NCBI GenBank assembly: GCA_021776825.1
Contig: JAJFFG010000079.1
Location: 1 to 35,932, forward strand
DNA length: 35,932 bases
Origin: Planctomycetota bacterium
GTDB taxonomy: Bacteria; Planctomycetota; JAJSAM01; JAJVHW01
Direction of reading: 5' to 3'
Shown: in pieces, positions 17,406 to 24,937 of the stretch
Layout of the letters: each line of letters opens with the position of its first letter
Numbering within the stretch: the stretch's first letter is position 1
Notes under the pieces: model-generated
What the model was told of the DNA's origin: nothing
The model's database searches: none
The model's input: only the letters and a program-made list of their open reading frames with translations
Position numbers and translations under genes: made by a program

Positions 17406-17849
17406 TTGGCCGACATGAGCGAGAACACTCCGCTGGCCGCCCGCGAGATCGTGTTGGGGGTCGTCGTCATCGTGATCGGTGCGCTCGCCGTGACCAGCAA
17501 CGCGTGGCACTTCCTCGACGGCGTGGGTGTGTTCTCGCGCGTCATCCTGGGGGCAGTCGGCATCGGTGGCGCGATGAGGCTGCTGATGCGCAAGCCGATG
17601 TGGTCGCGCGTGCTCATCGTCTGGAGCGCCCTCCAGATCCCCGTGATCATCGTGGATCCGACCGGTGACATGACCAATCAGGTCCTGCACCTCGGCATGC
17701 AGTGGACGCGTCAGACGGCGATCAACGACGTGATCGTGGAGATGAGCGGGTGGGGGTTCAACCTCGTCGGCACCATCCTGCTCGTGTGGGTGCTCTACGT
17801 GCGTCGCGCGCAGCGGCCACCGGCGGACCCAGCGGCGGTGTTCGCGTGA
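17406..17849 (+). CDS. Small integral membrane protein, 147 aa
   Basis: The TTG at 17406 has AAGGA six bases upstream; an ATG three codons later has the same site too far away, so TTG is preferred. Four hydrophobic segments are visible: IVLGVVVIVIGALAV, VILGAVGIGGAMRLL, VLIVWSALQIPVIIV and LVGTILLVWVLYV. The C-terminus is a short charged, Pro/Ala-rich tail. I do not recognise the family and see no catalytic motif. It stands alone, divergent from the methyltransferase operon and converging with the small ORF ending at 17850. Confidence 0.65.
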   Translation: MADMSENTPLAAREIVLGVVVIVIGALAVTSNAWHFLDGVGVFSRVILGAVGIGGAMRLLMRKPMWSRVLIVWSALQIPVIIVDPTGDMTNQVLHLGMQWTRQTAINDVIVEMSGWGFNLVGTILLVWVLYVRRAQRPPADPAAVFA

Positions 17850-18041
17850 TCAGTCGGCGGTCGGCACGCGCGCTCCGGCGCAGTCCTCGACCGCCACCCA
17901 GATGCGGTGGTTCTGCGTCGGCGCCCCGGCGATCTTCGGCTCTTCGCGGAACTCGACGCGCACCCGCCCCGGCTGCTCCGCGAGAAGCAGGAGCGTCCAC
18001 GTCGCCTGCGCGCCCATGAGTGGAGCGACGGCAGCGCCCAT
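17850..18041 (-). CDS. 63-aa ORF, separate small gene or shifted C-terminus of the upstream gene
   Basis: Its ATG overlaps the upstream TGA by one base (TGATG), a usual coupling arrangement. The text is protein-like, with a hydrophobic strand ATWTLLLLAEQPGRVRVEF and PTQNHRIWVAVEDC. The same frame also stays open just before the ATG (VPGKLFELMG), so it might instead be the C-terminus of the upstream protein after a frameshift. The full-length paralogue at 19252 continues about 27 residues past LDGY, which fits either view. Function unknown. Confidence 0.4.
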   Translation of the reverse strand: MGAAVAPLMGAQATWTLLLLAEQPGRVRVEFREEPKIAGAPTQNHRIWVAVEDCAGARVPTAD

Positions 18042-19204
18042 CAGTTCGAACAGCTTGCCCGGTACGGCGCGTAGCCATCGAGCTTCACTGTCACCTCGAT
18101 CGGGATGTCAGTGAGCACACCCGGGACGTCGGCGTCGAGATCGCGGGAGTCAGCTTTGCCCAGCAGCGCCGCGTAGCAACGCGTCTTGATCGTGGCGCCG
18201 GCTTCGAGCGCCGTGCGACCATCCGGCAGCCGCACGTGAGCGACCAGCGCCGCGATGGGCAGTGCCGGAGCGACGTAGACCGGCGACGGGCCGTCGTCGC
18301 CGTAGATCGAGACCCACACCTCGTTCCGGTCGTCGGCGTACAGCGTGATGTTGCGCGAGTTGTGTGAGTCGCGGGAGTCCTCGGTGATCGTCTCGAGATC
18401 GAATCCGTCGGCGCCCGCCACGAGCCCCCCACGGGAGCCATCGCCGAGTCCTCAGCCGCTGCCAACGCTCATCGAGCGGTAGCCGTGACCGTCACGTCGG
18501 GAGCGCTTGTCCACCCACGTCGGCCGGGCGGAGCGGCTGCTGCTGCTCCGGACGCGCAACGCGACGGTAGCGTGGGAGATGCGGTCATCGTTCTCGTCGA
18601 AGAGCACCGCACGGACGGGCAGCTTGCGCGGCATCGTCAGGTCGGCGCACACCAACTGGTCGATGCGGTCCACCACGAACTCCGGCGGGTCCTCCGCGCG
18701 CTCTGGGAGTCCGGTCACGAACAGTCGGAACCGACCGGCGGGCAACGCGTCGAACCGCATCTCGTCGGTTCGGCCGTAGGCCGTCGACTGTCGGTAGTCG
18801 CCCGCTGTCCAGCGCGCCGTCTCGGGCGCGCCGATGCGCCAGAGCTCGACGCGCACGTCGACGTGTTCGCCTGTCGCGGCATCGCGGAGATCGAGGCGGA
18901 TCGAGAGCGCGCCCCGTTCGATGGAGCCGTGTTCGCGATCCTCGTCTTCGGTCGGTTTCGCTTCGTCGATCTCGGGCTCGATCTCCTCGTCGACGTTCGC
19001 CGATTGCTCAGCCGGCTGCTCGACGTGGACCCGAGCGCGCGTGCGTGGCGCCGGGATGGTGGCCGTCGACGGCTCTGCCTGCACGCTCTCGGCGTGAACC
19101 GATGGGGGAGGCGCCTCGGGCTCCGTCTCATGGACCAGCAGGGCAAGTGCCGTGACGACGCCCGCCACGACCCACAGCGCCCCAGCGATCGCCCAGTTCC
19201 GCAT
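18041..19204 (-). CDS. Anchored beta-domain protein with an in-frame TGA at a Cys-equivalent position
   Basis: From ATG 19204 the product has an N-terminal membrane anchor (WAIAGALWVVAGVVTALALLV), a Pro/Glu linker and a beta-rich domain (LSIRLDLRDAATGEHVDVRVELW; PAGRFRLFVTGLPERAEDPP). A TGA at 18452-18454 stops it, yet the same frame continues as clearly homologous protein to 18041 (VAGADGFDL, VTVKLDGY). It is a tandem paralogue of the intact 392-aa gene upstream, 47 bases away (PERAEDPPEFVVD against ARGAADDPPEIEL; VAGADGFDL against IAGTQGFEL). The two align across the TGA without a gap, TGA standing opposite Cys245. Either this is a selenoprotein, or a nonsense mutation has cut it into 250- and ~136-residue pieces. 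Start and end are otherwise undamaged. Confidence 0.6.
18423..18439 (-). promoter_or_regulatory. Candidate SECIS-like hairpin after the internal TGA
   Basis: Counted from the base after the TGA, bases 13-19 (GGCUCCC) pair with 23-29 (GGGGGCU, with two G-U pairs) around a GUG loop at 20-22. Stem length, distance and a G at the first loop position fit the published bacterial SECIS rules, but the DNA is so GC-rich that chance hairpins are frequent. Confidence 0.3.
18452..18454 (-). other. In-frame TGA aligned with a paralogue Cys
   Basis: The minus strand reads GGC AGC GGC TGA GGA CTC GGC in the frame of the gene. The paralogue has TGC (Cys245, 19696-19698) at the same alignment column, with RP-x-W and the later R-x-x-D-G and A-G-x-x-G-F landmarks in register on the two sides. 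Confidence 0.5.
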
Positions 19205-19251
19205 GTGACGGGAAGAACGGACCGGAACGCAGACGGTTCGTCCGCGTGGCG

Positions 19252-20430
19252 CTACTGCCCGGTCTTGACGGCGACGCGCAGCGTGACCGGCTCGGGGGCG
19301 CGCTCGCTCATGCGTCGCTCGATCTTCAGCGACTCGTAGCCGTCGAGCTCGACGAGCACCTCCATCTCGATGTCCTGGACCAGGAGTCGCGCGGTGGCCT
19401 CCCGGAGCGCTTCGGCCCGGCACGTCGCGGTGATCGTCGCGCCGGCGTCGAAGGCCGGCGTGCCGTCCGGCAGAGTGATCGGGGCGGCGAGCCACTCGAG
19501 GGTTGCGGAGGGCGCCACGTAGCTCGCGACCGCGTGTCCATCGCCGCGCGCGTGGACACCGATCGAGTTGCTGTCGGTGGCCGCGAACGTGAACGCCCGA
19601 CTGCGCGTGATCTGCTGCGAGTTCTCGTTCACGACGCCCAGCTCAAAGCCCTGCGTACCGGCGATGATCGGATAGCGCTCGTCGTCCCCCGGGTTGCAGG
19701 CGGTCCAGCCCCCGGAGCCCGGCTGTCGTACGCCCGTGCGCGAGCGTCGTTGGGTCGCCCACTTGGGTCGGGATGATCGAGTCATCGACCCCGACCCGAG
19801 AACGGAGAGGACGCCGTCGGTGAGCGGTCGCAGGTCCTCGTCGAACACGATGAGCCGGATGGGCAGGACACGCGGCATGTCGACGTCGGCGACGAGGTGC
19901 TCGTTCGTCGCGACGAGCTCGATCTCTGGCGGATCGTCGGCGGCACCGCGCGCCTCGGGCAGGTACAGCCGATAGCGCCCGGGACCGAGACCCTCGAACC
20001 GCACCTCGCCGCCCTGCGTCCATGTCCGCTCGTGTCGGTGATCGCCGGCGCGCCACTCCGGCGTCTCAAGGATCTTCAGTTGCCAGAGGTCGACGCGCGT
20101 TGTCAGCGGAGCTTGCGTGCCGGAGTCGCGGAGCGTCACGCGCAGAGACAGAACGGGGGGCGGATCGGGCTCTGGCGCGGGGACGGCTTCGGCGTCGCTC
20201 GAAAGCTGGTCTGGGCCGATCTGTGCCCGGTTCCTCGTGGTCACGTGCGGCGGCGAGGGCCTGGTCGGCTCGGCGTCGGCCTGGGCGACGTCGAGTTCGG
20301 TCGGAGGCGAACGACCCGGTGCCGTTGACTCGTGCTGGGCGGCCCTCGGGGGCTCCACGCTGATCCACGCCAGCACCGAAACGACGATGGCGACTCCCCA
20401 GAGCGAAAGGGCGAACGTCCACTCACGCAT
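19252..20430 (-). CDS. Anchored beta-domain protein, 392 aa, intact paralogue
   Basis: ATG 20430 is preferred because it puts the anchor helix (FALSLWGVAIVVSVLAWI) right at the N-terminus; a GTG 15 codons upstream is possible and neither has a clear ribosome binding site. After the anchor come a Pro/Glu/Ala linker (about 25-90), a beta domain starting VLSLRVTLRDSG, a GPGRYRLYLPEA strand typical of carboxypeptidase-regulatory-like folds, a second domain (LPIRLIVFDEDLRPLTDGVL) and a third C-terminal one (ITLPDGTPAFDAGATITATC). The domain plan resembles the extracytoplasmic part of the sigma fusions nearby. I do not recognise a function. It is followed by its paralogue on the same strand after 47 bases. 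Confidence 0.75.
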   Translation of the reverse strand: MREWTFALSLWGVAIVVSVLAWISVEPPRAAQHESTAPGRSPPTELDVAQADAEPTRPSPPHVTTRNRAQIGPDQLSSDAEAVPAPEPDPPPVLSLRVTLRDSGTQAPLTTRVDLWQLKILETPEWRAGDHRHERTWTQGGEVRFEGLGPGRYRLYLPEARGAADDPPEIELVATNEHLVADVDMPRVLPIRLIVFDEDLRPLTDGVLSVLGSGSMTRSSRPKWATQRRSRTGVRQPGSGGWTACNPGDDERYPIIAGTQGFELGVVNENSQQITRSRAFTFAATDSNSIGVHARGDGHAVASYVAPSATLEWLAAPITLPDGTPAFDAGATITATCRAEALREATARLLVQDIEMEVLVELDGYESLKIERRMSERAPEPVTLRVAVKTGQ

Positions 20431-20660
20431 GTCGCCGAACAACGGCTTAGGCCGGGCGAAGGTTCGTCGTCGCACCGCCGCGACAGCGCCGAGCGTCGGG
20501 CCTGAGTGGTCTCGATCGTTGTGCGATTTGTGCCCGCCGTGACTCCGATCGTTCTCGGCGCGGGTGGTTGACGAGGCTAGAAGTCTGCGCCAGAGTTCAG
20601 GAACGGCGGTTGCTCAGCCGATCCAGGGAGGGTCGGCTGATCCGACCGGAGAGACCATCG
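20431..20660. other. Intergenic stretch upstream of the anchored-protein pair
   Basis: No supported gene. It should hold the promoter of the minus-strand pair. One short inverted match, CAGCCGATCC (20614-20623) against GGTCGGCTGAT (20631-20641), is visible. Confidence 0.4.
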
Positions 20661-20864
20661 ATGAGCGCAACTGCAAGAATGACCACCCTGAAGCCGATCG
20701 GCCGTGGACCGCTCCACGGGCGCCCGACCGCCGCGACGGCTCGCGAAGCGGCGATCCTCGCCTGGGCCCGTTCGCGCTGTCACACGGCGCGTCCCGCCGA
20801 CGTGCGTCGTCTCGACACTGCGCGCCTCCGCGCGGTCGGCTCCGATTCCGATCCGATCCGCTAG
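20661..20864 (+). CDS. Doubtful 67-aa ORF
   Basis: ATG at 20661 follows GGAGAG at about eight bases, and the frame ends in TAG at 20862-20864, overlapping the opposite-strand stop of the sigma fusion in CTAG. The product is Arg/Ala-rich with a possible helix (TAREAAILAWARSRC). It has no recognisable motif, and Arg-rich text is also what non-coding high-GC DNA gives. Confidence 0.2.
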   Translation: MSATARMTTLKPIGRGPLHGRPTAATAREAAILAWARSRCHTARPADVRRLDTARLRAVGSDSDPIR

Positions 20865-23152
20865 CGGATGGTCAGTTCGGCCTCGTCGCTCATGACATGG
20901 CCCACCTGCACGTTCTCGGGCAGGCTCTCGCGCGCCCCTGCGTCCAGGTTGCGCCAGTGCGCGCGCAGCAGGTAGCGGCCCGGTTCGAGCGAACCGAATG
21001 CGTCGGTCGCGTCGAAACGCTTCGTCGCCGAGGCATGCGGAGCGAGCAACTCGACCTCGTCGGCCGTGAGCGGCTGGGAGACGCCCTCGGGTCCGATGAA
21101 GCGACTGCGGCCCGTCAGCCGGTTCTTCCAGGTCTCTTCCGCGTCGGCCTTGCGGATCGTGAACGTCACGTCCTGCGGGAAGCGCAGGCGTGTCGGGATG
21201 CGCACCGCACCGTCGCCGCCGTTCGTCAGCGTGACGATCAGGTCGGGACTCGCAGAACCGTCGCCCTCGACGCGCACGCCGAGACGCAGTCCGGTCTGGC
21301 CGAGATCCGGCACCGCTTTCACATGGCGGAACAGCGAGTTCGACAGCAGGCGCTCGACGACCTCACCCTTCTCCGGCTCGAACGTCACCCAGAACGCAGC
21401 GTAGTCGCTGGATGCGACCGCGTGGGGCGGAGCGCTGATCAGGTGCCCGCGACGCGCCTTCCATTGGATCTGGGCCAGCTCGATGCGACAGCGCCGCTCC
21501 TCGCCCGCCTCGAGTTCGACGTCGGCGAACGTACCGCTTGCGAGCGGTCGCGCCGTCTCCGTCGGGTCGAACACTGCGAAGCGTGACATCCCGGCGCCCT
21601 TGCTCGCCGAGTGCAGCAGGAAGCGGCCGCGTAGCGACAGGGCGTCGTCGCCCGGGTTCACGAGGTCGAGAGTCATGGCGTAGGCGACGGCCGGGTCGAG
21701 CGTCTTCGGCGCGTCGAGTTCGAGCATCGGCGTGTCCGGCGGCGCCACGACGAAGCCGCTCGGCTCGGCGCGGACCTCGCCGGTCCAGAGCCCGGGGATC
21801 TCGATATGGTCCTTCTTGAAGTTGGGCTCGCCCCACGGAACGACGGCGCGGCCCTTCTCGAGCGACAGCGTGATCGCGTAGCGGCCCGGCCGGAGATCGA
21901 GCGGGCGCTGCGAGTTCGCGCTCTCCGAGAAGCCCGCGCCGTCGCTCACGACGCGGTGCTGTTCGCCGGGCTCGAGGCGCACGATCTCGCCCTGCACGCC
22001 GTGCACCCACTCCGACTGGAACGAGCGGGGCACGGGCACGAGCTCCTCGCCGGCCGGACCGCGGAGCTTCCACGAAGGCCACGGCACGTGTCCGGTGTGC
22101 TCGGGGATGTAGAACTTCACCGGGCCCTCGCCGACGTTCGAGAAGACCGCGACGAGACGGAACGCCTGTCCGGCGACCGGCTGCGGCGGATCGATCCGGA
22201 TGCGCAGAGCGAGACGGCCCTTCGCGTAGATCGCGGGGTCCTCGTCGGCGGGCTTCTCCGGCGGTTTGCCGCCGAAGATCCACGGCTGCGTCTTCGAACC
22301 CTCGTCGGCTCCCGGGGGCACCGGCGGAGGCGGGGGCGGCGGGGGAGTCACACGCTCGCGTTCGCGACGTCCGTCCTCGTCGTCGTCGCCGGGCACGAGG
22401 TCGGCAGTGTCGACGATGTCGTCGCCGTTCGGCGGCGCGGGTTGTGCTCCATCCCATGCAAGCCACGCCGCCGGGAGCGCGGCGATGCCCATGACGAGAG
22501 CTGCGACCTTCACGATCAACATCGTCCGACCTCCTGATCCCCCTGCCCGTGCCCGTGCCCCTGCCCCTGACTCTGCCTCTGGCTCTGGCTCTGTCTCGGC
22601 GTTGCCGCCCGCAGCCAACGGCGCCAGCGCGGCCACCCACGCCTTGCGATCGCCGCGTGCGTCCGTGTCAAACCGCTCGCGGAGCAGCGCCAGCGCCCGG
22701 CGTTGACGCGTTCGCACGGTCTCGACCGGCGCGCCCATGCGGCGGGCGACCTCACGCGGTGGCAGGTCCTCGAAGTAGCGGAGCAAGAGCGTCGTGCGAT
22801 ACGGCTCCTCGAGGTCCATCACGGCGAGAACGACGCGCTTGTGCTGCTCCGCCCGTGCCACCACCGAGGCCGTGTCGAGCACGGCTTCGGGGCGTGCCAC
22901 CGCGGCTTCGCGCCGTGACCGCCGTCCGCCGGCGCGGCCCTTCTCACGGATCAGGTTGCGCGCGACGGTTGCCAGCCAGGCGCGCGCCGTGCTCGCATCA
23001 GCCGGCGGCTTCCGCAACGCCGCCAGCCACGTCTCCTGCTCGACGTCGTCGGCGGTCGCCGGGTCGCGAACGAGGCTGCGGACCAGTCCCCGCACCCAGG
23101 CGTGATGGCCGAGGAGCTGTTCGAGGGGGACGGGTGGGGCCGAGGTGTCCAT
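20861..23152 (-). CDS. ECF-type sigma factor fused to a transmembrane segment and large extracytoplasmic beta region
   Basis: 763 aa from ATG 23152; no ribosome binding site, so a leaderless or unusual start is possible. Region 2 lies at about 15-75 (HHAWVRGLVRSLVRDPATADD, VEQETWLAAL) and region 4 at about 105-160 (LEEPYRTTLLLRYFEDL, REVARRMGAPVETVRTRQRRA). A linker of Glu-Pro-Ala and Gly-Ala-Arg repeats precedes a membrane helix at 211-233, then an eight-proline run. The outer part has several beta-sandwich-like units (LALRIRIDPPQPVAGQAFRLVAVFSNVG; LRLGVRVEGDGSASPDLIVTLTNGG; LEPGRYLLRAHW). The sigma half is close to that of the fusion at 13796-15991, but the outer half is unrelated in sequence, so the two would sense different things. 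Two direct repeats lie in its promoter region. Confidence 0.88.
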   Translation of the reverse strand: MDTSAPPVPLEQLLGHHAWVRGLVRSLVRDPATADDVEQETWLAALRKPPADASTARAWLATVARNLIREKGRAGGRRSRREAAVARPEAVLDTASVVARAEQHKRVVLAVMDLEEPYRTTLLLRYFEDLPPREVARRMGAPVETVRTRQRRALALLRERFDTDARGDRKAWVAALAPLAAGGNAETEPEPEAESGAGARARAGGSGGRTMLIVKVAALVMGIAALPAAWLAWDGAQPAPPNGDDIVDTADLVPGDDDEDGRRERERVTPPPPPPPPVPPGADEGSKTQPWIFGGKPPEKPADEDPAIYAKGRLALRIRIDPPQPVAGQAFRLVAVFSNVGEGPVKFYIPEHTGHVPWPSWKLRGPAGEELVPVPRSFQSEWVHGVQGEIVRLEPGEQHRVVSDGAGFSESANSQRPLDLRPGRYAITLSLEKGRAVVPWGEPNFKKDHIEIPGLWTGEVRAEPSGFVVAPPDTPMLELDAPKTLDPAVAYAMTLDLVNPGDDALSLRGRFLLHSASKGAGMSRFAVFDPTETARPLASGTFADVELEAGEERRCRIELAQIQWKARRGHLISAPPHAVASSDYAAFWVTFEPEKGEVVERLLSNSLFRHVKAVPDLGQTGLRLGVRVEGDGSASPDLIVTLTNGGDGAVRIPTRLRFPQDVTFTIRKADAEETWKNRLTGRSRFIGPEGVSQPLTADEVELLAPHASATKRFDATDAFGSLEPGRYLLRAHWRNLDAGARESLPENVQVGHVMSDEAELTIR

Positions 23153-23197
23153 GTGTCTGGGAGGGACATGGCGCCGGGTGCGGAACCGGTTCAGTTT

Positions 23198-23235
23198 TTC
23201 TCCATCCGCGTCGGGCCTTCTCCATCCGCGTCGGG
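23198..23235. repeat. Two direct copies of an 18-base unit in the sigma promoter region
   Basis: TTCTCCATCCGCGTCGGG occurs at 23198-23215 and again at 23218-23235, spaced exactly 20 bases, about two helical turns. It lies 46-83 bases upstream of the sigma start. The position and spacing suit a tandem operator, possibly recognised by the gene's own product or a partner. Confidence 0.6.
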
Positions 23236-23329
23236 GATTCCCTAAAAGGCGCGATTCTGCGGGATCGAGGATCTCGACGGGGAATACCGTGACGAGTGAC
23301 CGGGGTCCATCCCCGTGACGGAGACCATC

Positions 23330-23902
23330 ATGCACCGCTTCTCGACTCTGACTGCCGCCCTCCTCGTTCTGTTCGCCGCCGCGTGCGCGGAGACGACGCG
23401 CTCCGAGCCGCGGCCGCTCGTGAACCCCACGGTTCCAGCGGCGTCCGTCGAGCCCGGTGGTCAGGACACGGGGGCGACTTCTCCGGACGACGTGGGAGCG
23501 AGCGCGAAGGTCGTTCGTACCGACGCGGAATGGCGCGCGTTGCTCACGGAGCAGCAGTACGAGATCCTGCGCGAGAAGGGCACCGAGTCACCGCGGACTG
23601 GCCCCTATTGGGACTCGAAGGCCAAGGGCACGTATGCGTGTGCCGGTTGCGGCCACCCGCTGTTCGAGTCGGAGACGAAGTTCAAGTCCGGCACCGGGTG
23701 GCCGAGCTTCTGGCAGCCCGCCGGCGACGGCGCCGTGGCGGAACACTCCGATCGCACGTTGTGGATGGTGCGCACCGAGGTCGTCTGCGCTCGTTGCGAC
23801 GGCCATCTTGGGCACGTCTTCGACGACGGTCCCGAGCCCACGGGGATGCGCTACTGCATCAACGGCAACGCGTTGAAGCTCGAGCCGGCGAAAGCCGAGT
23901 AG
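23330..23902 (+). CDS. msrB: Peptide-methionine (R)-S-oxide reductase MsrB, lipoprotein form
   Basis: 190 aa. ATG 23330 has GGAG six bases upstream and begins a lipoprotein signal with lipobox AAAC at Cys19; a GTG at 23315 is less likely. A linker follows to about residue 60. The MsrB domain shows zinc ligands C104-x2-C107 and C153-x2-C156, the substrate-binding GTGWPSFW (121-128), [10 protein letters not shown] (158-167) and the catalytic Cys176 in [11 protein letters not shown]. It reduces methionine-R-sulfoxide in proteins; as a lipoprotein it would act outside the cytoplasm, needing an exported thiol donor. All motifs are intact. It stands 87 bases before another lipoprotein gene on the same strand. 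Confidence 0.95.
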   Translation: MHRFSTLTAALLVLFAAACAETTRSEPRPLVNPTVPAASVEPGGQDTGATSPDDVGASAKVVRTDAEWRALLTEQQYEILREKGTESPRTGPYWDSKAKGTYACAGCGHPLFESETKFKSGTGWPSFWQPAGDGAVAEHSDRTLWMVRTEVVCARCDGHLGHVFDDGPEPTGMRYCINGNALKLEPAKAE

Positions 23903-23989
23903 CGCGGCCTCCTCATGAGGCTCGCGCGCACCGTCCCTCCATCCGTAGACTCGGTGCTGTCTGGAAGACGATGCCGGAAGGAACGGGGA

Positions 23990-24382
23990 GTGTTCGCGAT
24001 CTCGAAGACGGGATCCCTTCTGCTCGCGGTGGCGATCGCCGCCGCGAGCTGCAGTGACCGACCTGTCGACCCGACGGTCGGACCCGCTCCCGCGTCGCTC
24101 CAGTACGGCGCGCTGGACGTCGAGATCGACGGAGTGCGCTTCCGCGCGGAAGAGGGCGTGCACGCCAACCACAAGGTGCGCCAGCAGATCGGCGGACCGT
24201 CGCAGCCGCCCGGTGAGACGCGCGATGTCGTCGCGCTCGACTTCGGTGGGCAGCGCGTGACGATCGTGGCGGGGAGGCTGCTGATCGGCGGGCACCCGTA
24301 TGGGGCCATCGAGGCGGGGGACGAGGTGGTGGTCCGTCAGCGGACAATCTTGGTGAACGGGGAGAGTCGGGGGGAGCGGTAG
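23990..24382 (+). CDS. Lipoprotein of unknown function, 130 aa
   Basis: GTG 23990 is chosen because AAGGA lies about eight bases upstream and the product starts with a lipoprotein signal ending AASC; the earlier frame from 23915 does not. The mature part is one small beta-rich domain (LQYGALDVEIDGVRFRAEE, VVALDFGGQRVTIVAGRLLIGG, VVVRQRTILVNG). I do not recognise it. It may be cotranscribed with msrB. The 3' side is a 555-base gap filled with repeat elements. Confidence 0.65.
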   Translation: MFAISKTGSLLLAVAIAAASCSDRPVDPTVGPAPASLQYGALDVEIDGVRFRAEEGVHANHKVRQQIGGPSQPPGETRDVVALDFGGQRVTIVAGRLLIGGHPYGAIEAGDEVVVRQRTILVNGESRGER

Positions 24383-24450
24383 AGGCGGCGACTCCCAGCG
24401 CATGCTGCGTTCACCGTCGCAGCCCCGACGGGTGTCACCGGTCAAGGGGC

Positions 24451-24575
24451 CCGTAGGGGCGGACCCCCTGGTCCGCCCCGCCCGCTGGCTTGGCGCGCGC
24501 GAAGCGGATCCGATGGCGCACTGCGTGCGACGGGCGTCATGCGGTCGGCCGCCGGACCGGGTCGGTGGCATCCCG
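24451..24575 (+). repeat. Half-copy of the GGGGCGGA palindrome repeat (copy A)
   Basis: It starts with a palindrome, GGGGCGGACC-CCCTG-GTCCGCCCC, then GCCCGCTGGCTTGGCGCG, and can be followed for about 125 bases with clear similarity to copy B (24646-24770), both ending GGCATCCCG. It lacks the distal inverted end that copy B has. Confidence 0.75.
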
Positions 24576-24644
24576 GCGAACGTCGCTCGGGTTGCGGCGT
24601 TCGTCGTGGCGGCGGTGGCGAGAAGCACTCGACCGTCCCCAGCG

Positions 24645-24907
24645 GTCGTACGGGCGGATCTCCTGATCCGCCCCGCCCGCTGGCTTGGCGCGCTTGAGGC
24701 GGGTCTGATGGCGCACCGCGAGCGACCGGGGCCGCGCGGTCGGCTACCGGACGGGGATCGTGGCATCCCGCGGAATCGCGCCTGAGCTGCGACGGTCTTC
24801 GACGGGCGCCGCGCGATCCACCGGGCTCGTCCGCTGAGCGCCGGCGACGGGGCTCGCTCGTGCGCGACCGTGTCGGCGGGGCGGATCAGGAGATCCGCCC
24901 GTACGAC
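24645..24907. mobile_element. 263-base MITE-like element with perfect 33-bp terminal inverted repeats
   Basis: The outer 33 bases (24645-24677) recur exactly, inverted, at 24875-24907. Each end begins GTCGTACGGGCGG and is itself palindromic (GGCGGATC-TCCT-GATCCGCC). The interior has no supported gene, so this would be a non-autonomous element mobilised in trans, or a REP-like pair. Copy A (24451) and the element at 34258-34524 share the left part. It lies between the converging lipoprotein and PrcB-like genes. Confidence 0.7.
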
Positions 24908-24937
24908 GTCATTGGGTGACGCAGCTGGGCGTGCGCG

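Noticed and set aside
18041..18043. A third TGA as a possible Sec codon
   Set aside because: After this TGA the same frame turns into Arg/Ser-rich noise, while another frame becomes protein-like; it is a true stop or lies beside a frameshift.
24402..24785. Plus-strand 127-codon frame across the repeat elements
   Set aside because: It runs through copy A and part of the MITE-like element; the similar segments come from the repeat, not from a protein family.
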